From: Silene latifolia
Taxonomy: Eukaryota; Streptophyta; Magnoliopsida; Caryophyllales; Caryophyllaceae
DNA: 64,000 nucleotides
Direction: 5' to 3'
Assembly: GCF_048544455.1 (NCBI RefSeq)
Contig: NC_133534.1
Span: 34,906,217 to 34,970,216, forward strand
Every line of letters starts with the position of its first letter. Positions within the stretch are counted from its first letter, which is position 1. The notes beneath the pieces are model-generated. The model was not told the DNA's origin, searched no databases, and worked only from the letters and a program-made list of their open reading frames with translations. Position numbers and translations under genes: made by a program. Positions 23,420-34,214 of this stretch are shown here, one piece after another.

Positions 23420-25894
23420 TGTAGATACCCAGTATCTGCTAAGACTCCAACAAACACCCGATGATTATCGGACTACAACATGTTTTGGAATCGCAGCGTT
23501 TGATCGACAGTTTGTGTACAACTTTACGTCGGAAAACTTAAAACGATTTCGAAAATAAAACATTTCAAAAATACCTGGAGTGTTTAATGCACGGCGACGG
23601 GGTCACGATAACACTAACTAGAGTCAAAACCGACACCGGACCAAAAACCGACTCGAAAATTCAAATCCCGACTCCAACAACGAGTCAAACCGAGTCAAAC
23701 ACAAAAACCAAAATATCTCAAAGCCTTCTACCTTAAGTTTTCCCGGATTCATGTTGGTCAAGTACCAAACATGTGACTACAAAACCTAGGATAGAACAAA
23801 TCATGATTGCGTTTGTTGTGAAAGCGACAACACAGCTCGAAGACCCGCGACGTGGCTTGCGCCTCTTTGAGCAGCCCAGGTGGCCACGTCGCTCAAAACT
23901 CACACAACCACTCATTCTCCTATAAATACCCCTCAAATGCCACCTATTTGAGAGTTACGCTAGTGTCCGCCCCCTCTTTTCTCTCTTAAAATTCTCGACT
24001 CGACTTCTTAAGTCACAATCCGACGCGTATTTACGACCTACCGATCGTAAACACGAGCCTTACACATTGTTTGGTACCGTCATCGTGCATTAAACCACTT
24101 GACCTACCACTTCGACCACTACACCATCACTAAAATTTTAAAACACTCTTTTTACTTACCAAAACGGTTTTAAACCGAGTTTTTTTCCGATCAAACGAGT
24201 TGTTACACTTACGTCGGTCACTCGCCATAACCAAACATGTAAGTATGAGGGTGTAAAAATCCTCCTTTATTATGTTTTCATTTGTTTCATGACTCTAACA
24301 TGCTAATACATGTATAACATGAACCAAAATATGGAATAAACGAGCCAAAACTGATTTTTGGTCTGAGGCAGAAGCCCCTTAGGTCGCCAACAGGCTCGCG
24401 CCTAAATGGGGTACTCAGACCAGGGATCAACCGTGTTTGTTCTCGTCATTTCCCTTAATCCATTTTTCATATTTGTAATTGGTTTTTACCATTTCAAGTA
24501 TTTTCGAAACCTTTTTGTTTCATTTCACATGTTTTAACCATAAAGCATTTTTCACCCTTGGTTCCTCATACCATGACGGTTAAATCCGTGTTTCGGTGAT
24601 AATATTTGGTTAATGATATTTAGAAGGTATTTTAAAGCCTTTTATTTCATTTCTTTACATTTTCAAGCAAACATATTAGTCACCAACACAAAATCATCCT
24701 TGGTTCTACATACCATGCCGGATTTTAACTCGGGTACGATGACGAGTATCGACTAATTACATTCGAAATGGACTTAAAACAATTAGTCCATAATCATTTT
24801 TCAAAACTATTCATGTCAAGTTTGTCAAATCGAACTCGACACCGAATATTATCAAATAATGATGATTATTCGGGTCTAGTTCTTCAAATCAACAAATGCG
24901 GTCTAAACGACCCTTTCAAAATCAAACCGGGTTCAAACACCCATTTTCAACACGTTTTATAACGTTTTAAACGATCGAACACGGCATACAACCGTTGGCT
25001 AACCCGTGCCTCAAGCAGGCTCCTCATTTCTCATTTTCAAAACCAGAGGGAGGCTCCTTACACCGCCGACTGGCTCGCGCCTCTTATAGCCGTCTGGTAC
25101 AGGGCCTGTTCCCTTCCAACATTAGTCTAGGACGATCCCGACTCCGGTTAATCCGGATATAGGACGGATCAGATGACTATTCAAACCATATTTGCAAAAT
25201 GCCTTACTAAGACAAATGGATCATGTTATGCACCCTAAACCTAATACGGTAAATGGATGTTTAATTTCCGTCTTGCATGCAAATCAATCATTAATCCAAC
25301 TCGACATGGATTAAATCAACCGACTTAGAAAGCGCTCACATGTTAGGTTTAAATCATTGGATGCGCATTCATGCATTTAAACCGTTTTATCAACTTTTGC
25401 ATTCAACCAACCAAGATCGATCAGTAGAGGCCGCTAAACACGGGCGGGATTGGGTGTCTGATTAAAAGGCTTCCCAATACGTACCTTCACCTCTTACTCA
25501 GAAACTTTGGATAGTGGACGACCTTATCTAGGGCGTACGAGAGTCATTCTAGAGATAGGATGCTAAAGAGGGACGATTTCCTTATCTTTAGTACCTATGT
25601 CAAACGCTGCTTTGTGCTTCGATTTGACCGAGGTATAAAGTGGAATTCGAACGGGTTCCAGGCATCCCACAAATACTTGGTGGCGACTCCGAACATCTCT
25701 AATCGTTTCGAGACCCTTACCGAGACGAAACCGACCGATCTAAAACGATCCGGTCGAAAGCACCTTTACGCCGCCGAGCGTGGTTTTCAAAAGACCGCTG
25801 CATGTCCACAGATTGGCTTGGCTTGCAGGTGGCCCGTGACTACGGACCGGTAGGTGGCCCAAATCCACAGACCGAGACGTGGCCCATGTCCACA
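23420..25894 (+). mobile_element. Solo LTR of a Tat/Ogre-type Gypsy element
   Basis: It starts TGTAGATACC, ends TGTCCACA and is flanked by a perfect TSD CATTG (23415-23419, 25895-25899). It shares its start, its end and the GTGTCCGCCCC phrase after the TATA box with the LTR at 57090-59758. A TATA box TATAAATA lies at 23921. No interior or second LTR remains, so recombination between LTRs removed the element. The frame at 25560-25853 inside it has no domain and is not called. Confidence 0.88.
23847..23892. promoter_or_regulatory. Inverted ACGTGGC boxes upstream of the LTR TATA
   Basis: GCGACGTGGC at 23847-23856 and its exact inverse GCCACGTCGC at 23883-23892, ending about 30 bp before the TATA box. 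ACGTGGC is the core of ABA-responsive/G-box-like elements bound by bZIP factors. Whether it works here is inference. Confidence 0.5.
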
Positions 25895-26246
25895 CATTGT
25901 TTAATATTTTTTTTCGTAAAGTACAACATAAGATTAATATAGTCGTAAAATATTGGGGTAGTTTTTTTTTTATTAAGATATTTACAATAATAGAAAAATA
26001 ACTATATTTATAAAATGTTAAGAAAAATTATTGTAAAAGTAAGAGAGAGAAAAGTGAGGTAGAGAATGTGGAAAATGATTGAGAATGTTGTAAAGTGGAT
26101 AATGATTGGGTTGATGACCTAGGCCGTGACTTTCTGTTTGAGAGGGTGAAAATTGGTCATGGTTAATAAAGTGAGATTAAAAGTAAAATCGAGTCACGAC
26201 CTAATTAGCGTGACCATTGCCAGACCACTAGCCGTGGCTGGTCTTA

Positions 26247-27573
26247 TAAAAAAAAATACACTATGGGAGTATTTAGTAGAGGTGTATTATTAGTACAAGA
26301 GTAGCTGAATTAATCACTCTTCACCTGTGACAAGCTTTTGTCAGTGTTTTGACTCCTCTATTCTCTCACCAAGTCAGTGAAGAGTGTGACCTGTCCTATT
26401 TTCTGTTACTTTTATTAGATTTTCCTACATCACTCTATCCTTGTCTTTTGTTCTTAGTCTTTGTACAAATCATGGATAATCTGGATTATACTCGTGTACC
26501 TCCCCTCTATTTGTAGTTACACTATACATTATCCGCTTTTTTAAATTGTGTACGTTTTTTAAAATATATAAAGAGATTTAAAAAACATATAAAACTTAAA
26601 CGATTTTTTCTTTTTGTATCCAACCGTATTTTTTCGCACATTTATGCTCAAAAATTTGACATTTCTACCATCAAAAATTGAATAGGACTGTCATTAAGAT
26701 AAAAAACGAGTACACAATTTAAGACGAGAATACGAGAAATAGAAAGAGAAAATGAAGTATTTTCCATAAAGTTTTTGAAAATGAACAAACTTAATAATTA
26801 TTACTCATCTATAAATATAGTCATTTCAAAGTACACAAAAGTATCCTAATTATAGTGTCCTTGTTTATAGCAAGAGAAGAAGAAAATAAGAAATGAAAAC
26901 AGCAAGAAACAGAGTGAAGTACTCCTACCTATTCCTACAACAAACAAAGCATCCAAAAAACAAGACTTCTTTCTCGAGCCCCATTACCACTCTTTACCTT
27001 CCCTAGCTTTCAATTTGATTCCTCTTTTCTCTCTCTTTCACTTCTACTCCTTTACTTCTTCTTCTCTCTCTAATTCAATAATACGGAGTATTTATTACAA
27101 TAAAAAAGGGTAAAAAGGAAACTAAATCACAGTTTTTGTGAATAAAACTCTCTGTTTTTTGCATTATTTATTTATTTTTTTGGTTGTTTGAAGATGATTT
27201 TGCTAATGTTTTCTACAAATTAGAGATTTTTAATGAAACCCTTTGTTAATTAGAGTGATTAGTGAAATGGGTTTGCTTAAAAATCTGTTTAAACTTAGTT
27301 TACTTCTCTTAAACCCCAGTTGAAAGATTGAGTGACACAAAGAATTAAGAAAAAAACCCTCCATTTTTGGAGGAACATAGAAATGCTCAAGTTTTCTTCT
27401 TTTTGTATTTAGATGGTAAAAAAGAAGAAAAAAGAGTAAAAAGTATGCTGAAAATCCCTCCAAAATTCCACCTTTTTATCCTTTTCCTAATCCTTCACTT
27501 CTTTTAGAAGCATAAACCCTTTTAAACTTAACTTTTTTCTTCATTTTTTTTACTTTATTTTGGGTGAAAAAAG
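26247..27573 (+). promoter_or_regulatory. Promoter and 5' leader region of the DUF630/632 gene
   Basis: There is no gene here. A TATA-like TCTATAAATATAG lies at 26808-26820. A pyrimidine-rich stretch (about 26995-27075, CTCTCTCTTTCACTTC and similar) fits a plant 5' untranslated leader. If this TATA is used the leader is roughly 700 nt, possibly with an intron. The transcription start cannot be fixed from sequence alone. Confidence 0.3.
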
Positions 27574-30500
27574 ATGGGGTGTGTAGCATCAAGGTTAGAG
27601 GAAGAAGAAGAAGTGGTTTCAATATGTAGGGAAAGAAAAAAGTTGATGAAATTAGCAGTAGAAAGAAGATATGCACTTGCAGATGCACATTGTAGATACT
27701 GTCATTCACTGTTTGCTGTTTCAGCTGCTATTAAACTGTTTGTTGCTAGACATTCTAACCCTTCTTCCCCTTTTTTGATTACTTTCCCACCTCCTAATTG
27801 CCCTAATTCTCCTGTTAAATCACCATTAGAGGTTGATAATGTTATTACTAATCCTATGTTCTTGCAACAAAACCCTTCTCAGCCTACTACTACTACCCAA
27901 GAGCCTGTTGCTTGTTGTCAATCTTCGCTTTGCGAGTCGTCTTCTGATGATGATGAGGATAATGAGGAGAATGTAGGAGGGAATGTGAGGGAGGAAAGGG
28001 TTGTTGAGAATCAACAAGGGTATTTTGGGTATTATAATATGGATATGGATATGAATGTGAATGTTAATATGAATGTGAATGTGCCAATGTCTATGTCAAT
28101 GTCAATGCCATCCCCTTCAAGGGATTTTGGGTGGGATTTCTTTAACCCCTTTGCCGGGGTTCGGCCTGAGGTGATTAGTGTGGGTGGTGGTGGCGGGTTT
28201 CATCGCCACGCTGAGGAGGATTTGAAGGCGGTGAGGGAGGAGGAAGGGATACCTGAGTTGGAAGAGGAAACAGGAGAGGGAGGTGAAAATCAAAAGATTG
28301 TTAGGAATGTGGTGAAGGAAAATAATGATGGTGTTGGTGGTAATGTGGAGAAAATGGTAGGAAATGGAGGAGGTGAAGTTGTCAAGGGTTCGGAAAATTG
28401 TAGTGTAGGACAAGGAGAGAAAGAGTTGACTGTTGTCGACTCACCGGTTAGGGGTAGAGAACTGTTGGATGCATTGAAGGATATTGAGGATTATTTTATT
28501 AGGGCTTATGATTCGGGTAAAGAGGTTTCTAAGATGCTTGAAGCTAATAAAATGAATATGCAATCGAATCTTGAGGAAATTAAAGGTGGTTATTCTACTC
28601 TCTGCTTAAATTTCCCTCATTTCCTTTGTCACAGCATTTGTAGATTGTGCTGTAGGTTACATGTTTATTCCCTGTGTTTTATGTTGATATACACTAGCAT
28701 TCAGCTGGTGATGAACTATGAAGACTAGTGTTGATTATTTTAGGTTAGTTACTATGATACTTCACTTAGACACTTCTTTCACAATAAAGCCATGTAAGAA
28801 ATCCCAATATGCTGTAATCTGTATGCACCAGTGCCTGACACTTGAAATCGAGTCAGAGTGATATAGATTACCACATCACAACAATGGTTCCATGTGATTG
28901 TTCATGGTAACTGAGTCCAAATCAATTTGGGCGCAAGGCTTTGAATAATTCTTGTATTTTAGGCTACAAACCTAAAACAATTTGTAGTAGTATCCTATGC
29001 AAAAACTTGAACTGAGTTGTAGTTGTGCACTTGGGTTCTGTTTCTTATTCCGAAAACATCACCGTAACTGTGTTGTTTTTTTTTTTTTTTTTTGGTGTAC
29101 GAAGGACCGGCATTTTTAAAGTCCCCGGTGGACCGATAACCGCATGATTTGCGCAGCCTAGGGTTCGAACACGGGACCTCTCAACTCCTGCCCATTGGCA
29201 AGCTTTGAAGGTTAAACCCGATGCCACTAGACTCGCATCACTTGGTTACCGTAACTGTGTTGTTGGGGATGGGTTTTATCACTTTTTTGTATTGGTCAAT
29301 GATTTCCTATATTCTGCTTCTAACTGTGTAATCTGAAGTTGAAATGCAAACTGCTGACCTAGCTTTTTTTTTCATAGTTCAATTTCTATCGTCTAAGTTA
29401 GTGCTTGTAATTGTTGTGCAGAAAATTCAACAAAACTCATCCAATCCATCACATGGCACAAATCCAATATATCTCGGTCGCCATCTTGTAAGAGTTTGGT
29501 GGCATCAAGCTCCAAGAACTCGAGCACATGGACTGAGTATAAGAATGATCTCTTTGACGACTATGGTGGGATGTCAGCTGGTAGCCATTCACTAACCCTA
29601 GGAAGACTGTATGCTTGGGAGAAAAAGCTCTATGAAGAAGTTAAGGTAAATCTCTAGAGCTTAAAGAAGCGATATTTTGTGCTCAAAACTTAATTCTTGT
29701 TGACAGATTTATCTTTCCAAACAACGTTGTACTGAATTACTGCTGTAGTAATGCAAGTTTCAGAGGTTTAGAAGGCTTTTAGTTTGTAATCAATGTTGAT
29801 TTTTGTATGTTATTCATATATTTTTGTTAAAATCTCGTCTTTTTTTGGCTTTTTAGGCTGGTGACAATATAAGAAAGCTGTATGAGAGGAAATGTGCGCA
29901 ATTGAGAAATAAGGATGTAAAAGGGGAGGACACATTATCTGTGGACAAAACAAGAGCAGCAGTCAAAGATCTTTACTCTAGAATATTGGTTGCTATTCGG
30001 CGAGCCGAATCCATTTCTGTGCAAATTCAGAAACTTGCAGATGAAGAGCTACAACCACAAATCATTGAGCTATTGCATGGGTATGACGACTATTCTTGCA
30101 TGAGACCATCTCGTAGTCTTACTATATGAGAGTATGTTGATTTTTGTATATTTGGTGAATTCTGCAACACTTGCCTACAGAGTACAGCCTACATAAAAAC
30201 ATGTACTCTCCTGAAGAAAGAAACCATGAAACCTTAATTTGTTAGCCTCAAAACTCATGAGACGGTTTTATATGTGAGATCAACTCATTATCCACATAAT
30301 TAAATAAGGAATTCACAAGTATTTGTGTAGGTCTTACTAACATCACATAGAGACTATTTCCCGACATCCCGTGATGAAAATTGTGTTGCTATTGCTTCAC
30401 AGTAAAAAGAAGCATGCCTAGTTTAGTCACAGAGGATCACTCATCCTTTTTTGTTTCAAATGCAGATTGACTGAATCTTGGAAGATAATGATGGAGTCCC

Positions 30501-31285
30501 ATGAAACTCAAAGCCACATTATCTTTGAAGTCAAGACTTTTGACTGCCCAAGCTTTGGAAAATTCTGCAATGATTCACATCGCCTTGCTACCTTACAGCT
30601 AGAGGCCGAGATTCAGAATTGGAGAGTGTGCTTCACCGAGTATGTAACTGCACAAAGGGCCTATGTTGAGGCCCTTAATGGATGGCTGTCCAAATTCTTA
30701 GTTCCAGAAGTTGAATTTGGGTCACGAGCCAAGGGCTTTAGTCCACCACCCTATCGGGCCAATGGCCCCCCTCTGTACAGGTTATGTCGAAGTTGGTTAA
30801 CTTTCATGGACAACTTGCCTGACAAGGCAGTTTCAGTAGCAATGAAAAGTTTTATTAGGGATGTGAGGGCTTTGTGGGCCCAACAAGGGGAAGAACAAGA
30901 ACAAAAGAGAAAAGTGGACAAAATGTCGAAGGAACTAGAGAAGAGGATGAATGCATATCAGAAAGTCGAGGGCAGAATTTTTCAAGACACTAAACTTTTA
31001 GAGTATAAACCATCAGAAGTAGAGTCACAGGTTGAAGATGAGACCCAGCAACAAGCCGACTATTTATTAGAGAAAAAAGAAGCTTTGGATAATTTCAAAA
31101 GGCGATTGGAGATAGAGAAGGAAAAACATCACAATTTCATGCAAGATACTCAAAGGACTACATTAAATGGATTCCAAACTGGGTTCTCTTTGATTTTCGA
31201 CACCATGGTTCAGTTCTCAAATACATCACTGAAAATGTACAGTGACTTGATTGCTGAGACCCAAAAGTTCGAGAAGGCAGAGTGA
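27574..31285 (+). CDS. DUF630/DUF632 protein (APSR1/NRG2/REL2-like)
   Basis: Exons are 27574-28585, 29422-29645, 29857-30080 and 30466-31285. All introns are GT-AG and the frame joins cleanly for 759 codons. The N-terminus MGCVASRLEEEEEV is a predicted myristoylation/palmitoylation signal starting DUF630 (residues 1 to about 60, with CRERKKLMKLAVERRYALAD). A low-complexity acidic middle follows, then DUF632 from about residue 292 (GRELLDALKDIEDYF) through TLGRLYAWEKKLYEEVK to a coiled-coil C-terminus. Relatives in Arabidopsis and rice act in nitrate signalling (NRG2), phosphate-starvation response (APSR1) and leaf rolling (REL2). Which one is orthologous cannot be decided here. Older 'bZIP' labels for this family rest on the coiled coil. 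Residues 155-179 are an odd MD/NV/MS dipeptide run. Intron 1 holds a SINE. The gene looks intact. Confidence 0.93.
29078..29247 (-). mobile_element. tRNA-derived SINE in intron 1, 17-bp TSD
   Basis: A perfect 17-bp TSD ACCGTAACTGTGTTGTT (29061-29077, 29248-29264) flanks a 170-bp insert. On the minus strand it has an A-box-like GAGTCTAGTGGC near its start, a B-box GTGTTCGAACC (complement at about 29160) and an A tail (T-run on plus at 29078-29093). It is antisense to the host gene. The perfect, long TSD points to a fairly recent insertion. Confidence 0.9.
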
Positions 31286-33175
31286 AATTACAATCTAGGA
31301 TTTAGAAGTTTGTACATTAGCTCTGTGAGCCGAAGCAACTCGCTGAGGCTCATAGTTCAGGGTGGTGATTATTAGCAGTTAGTCTTAGACTCATAGAATT
31401 ATTTATGAATTTAGCCAGTGTGTTTGATGATGCCCATAATTTTGTTGTAAGACTACAAATTCCGGGTGCCTCGCATCTCTTGGTATATGTAAGAGATGGT
31501 AACAACCCTTGGTAAGGAATTTGTAGATGGGCATTGTCTGAATGTTGTATGTAGAATGTAGTACATTGGTCTTTGACACAAATAGTCACCAAGAACTATT
31601 CTATTCATCATTGATTATTCTTCCGTCTTTTGTCTGAAACTGTATGATCTGAGTAGCAGTTATTCTTCTTTTATCAGTTGAGACAAGGTTGAAAGCTCCA
31701 TCAAAATTCCCTCAGTATCATAGTAACACAACAGATTCCTAATCCCAAAATGGTTTTGAGTTGACTAGGTGAATTGCCATTCGATAGTCAAATGTGTCGA
31801 AATACAAAGCAAGAAAAGAGGAAAGGAAAACACGATGTTAAGCAATAGCACTGTTCATCCACTGATTTTAGCGTGCTATCAGAGCCCATTGTGATTCGCC
31901 TAACATCTTTCCAATGAACACTAGCGGAAGCAAATAATCTCAATTGTGTGATCGTGGATGCCGCGAGGACGGGCATTGATAGCTCATATCTACTCAGTGA
32001 GAGCAGTTAAAATGATAACAGAAATATGGTAAGAACCAACAAAAAGGGATAGTGGGGAATGAAAGAAACAAGAAGAAAAACAAACACAAGGGAACAGTCT
32101 TTAACTTTATTGCCGGGGAAATTGAAGTGTTAAGCTTTATTGATTCACCCAAAGTTTAAGCATTTTTGTGAACAAGTGCAGAAGGGTTTAAGCTGGTCAG
32201 GCATTGGGTTTATCTATTGCAAGGTCAAACTTCACATGACAAAGTTGAGAGACCAAGACATTTCATAATGCACCTATCCCCAAACATACCAAGCCTCACT
32301 AATGCCCCTTTTATGGCCTTATATCATTCAATATTAAACAATTTTTTTTTTCCATAAATAGATTTATTAGTATTTAGATCAAATAAGTGTAAAAAAACAT
32401 ATCTATATGGTACTAATTCTTCATACGTACACGTGATAAAACTCGATAACTATACTTGTAAAATGTTTTTTTTTGGCAGCTATACTTGTAAAAATGTAAA
32501 TGGTTATAAGTTTGTTTAAACAAAAAATACAAATGGTTTATAAAAACTGCTGAATCTAACGCAAGTACACGCACTCTATGGATATTTCAGTAGACAATGT
32601 CAAAACCTTGGGATATTCTATTACATTGTACCCTTAAAAGCTTTTTGTTTTTTAAGTTGTATCCTTGCTCTTTTGAAATTTTATGTCATACCTCTAAGTT
32701 ATACGAGTATACTATAGTGAAGTATAGTCTATACCATGACCTTAATGATCGTCTTCATTAACTTAATTCGTCAGTTGATCGATTAGTTCACTCATTTGGC
32801 TCATCAAATAATCAGTTAACTTTCTTAACAACCCATAAAACATTAATTATCATTTCATTCTTCATGGAAGAGGTATTATGTATTAAAGATAATTTGTGAT
32901 TGGTTAAAAGAGGTTTGTCATGATTCTCATAACAGAAGATGATATGAAGTTGATGAATAAAATTTGAGGTTAAAAGAAGTTTGTTAGAGAGTCATGACAA
33001 GAGTGAATGGAGAGTTGAAGTTCAGGGCATGGTATGAAGTTTAGACATTGTAGAAGAAAAAAAAAGGTACAATTAGGAAATCACAGAAAGAGTACAATAT
33101 AAAATTTCTCTAAAACTTTTTTCCCCACAAGTAGATTTATTTAAGCATAGTCGAGGAAATACCAAGAGGCATATT

Positions 33176-33290
33176 TATTTAAGCTTAGTTGGTAAAATAA
33201 TGAGAGATGATGCTCATGACCTGAATTCAAAACCCGTCAGCATTAAAATCACCCGTGTGGTTCCCTTTACACTCAAAAAAAGAAAATTAT
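33176..33290 (+). mobile_element. tRNA-derived SINE fragment
   Basis: AAGCTTAGTTGGTAAAATAA resembles a tRNA A-box region. About 35 bp later GACCTGAATTCAAAACCC resembles a degenerate B-box (GGTTCGAATCC), and an A-rich tail (AAAAAAAGAAAA) ends the unit. No clear TSD. Confidence 0.45.
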
Positions 33291-33796
33291 GACATTGTTT
33301 TAAATGGAGTGCAAGCAAGTAACATAGCAATGTTAAACAGTACACACTTACAAAGTGGATATCAGTAGCAGCCAATTAGCCATGTAGTTAAACAGGGGAA
33401 CTATCATTTGACTTCCTAGAATACCGGCAGAAAAGCAATTAAATTCTCAAGCTTTATAAATCCTGTTTTCCGACAGATATCGTCGAGGCATGCTTGGAGA
33501 AATGTATATTCACAAACACAAAAGTAATTCACCTATTTTAGTGTAGATAACACAGTTGTTTATTTGGCTAGATTTAAAATGTAGTGCATTTACTCAAGTT
33601 AAACCTATGCATAAACTCCTGGCATGGCCAATGCCTTTATTTTCGGTGTCAAAGCAGCCTAAGGACAGTATAATACACACAGAACCCAAACATGCTACCT
33701 AATATCCAGGTATCTCTTAGTCATTACACTGGTCCCTGTTTGTGATAGGGAACAGAACAGTAAAAATGGGGCATAACAACTTCTTTACCTCAATGT

Positions 33797-33900
33797 CTCA
33801 AGGGCCCTCCAAATTGCGGGGATAATGGTCAATGGATATACCTGACGCGGCCTTACCCATATGTTAGCGAGACATAGAGGTCGTTTCTGAATAACCCAAA
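33797..33900 (+). mobile_element. Au-like SINE fragment
   Basis: The order CAAGGGCCCTCC, ATTGCGGGGA, then ACGCGGCCTTACCC and GAGGTCGTTTCTGAATAACC recalls the body of plant Au-type SINEs (TACGCAGCCTTACCC ... GAGGCTGTTTCC). It is diverged and has no clear TSD. Confidence 0.4.
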
Positions 33901-34214
33901 ATGAAAATTGTCGACAGTCACATTAAAATTGGGAAGAATGGAGTATTTTCATATTTCTTCTTTTTAGGGGCAATTACTTCAACATGGGAGTTTTCTTCTT
34001 GGCTCACGGGTGAATAGACAGCACAGAAGAAGAATACAGAAACAACAGTTTCTTAAGTATATACTTCGGAATAAATTCATAATCTGCACATTGGATTTGT
34101 ACAAAATATGAACACCACATCCTAAATGAAAGACAGGACAAGATCATGCAAAAAAAAAAGAATTAACTAGGTGTCTTAACCAGAGTTTGATGATATAATA
34201 CAACTTTTTAGAGC

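Larger units (their letters stand above)
22985..26243. mobile_element. Tourist-like (PIF/Harbinger) element hosting a solo LTR
   Basis: The ends GACCATCCCC and (reversed) GACCAGCCAC are flanked by TTA on both sides (22982-22984 and 26244-26246), the classical PIF/Harbinger target. Without the LTR insert it is about 780 bp and encodes no transposase. Internal GGTCA/TGACC repeats occur at both ends. The inverted repeat is short and imperfect, so confidence is moderate. Confidence 0.45.
31286..34214. other. Spacer between two convergent genes
   Basis: It holds the 3' flanks of both genes and no recognisable coding region. The short frames at 31350-31592 and 31788-31976 have no known domain. Two SINE-like pieces occur (33176-33290, 33797-33900). 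Confidence 0.5.

Noticed and set aside
31788-31976. Minus-strand 62-codon frame in the intergenic spacer
   Set aside because: No recognisable domain, no splice context, no second piece nearby. It could be chance.
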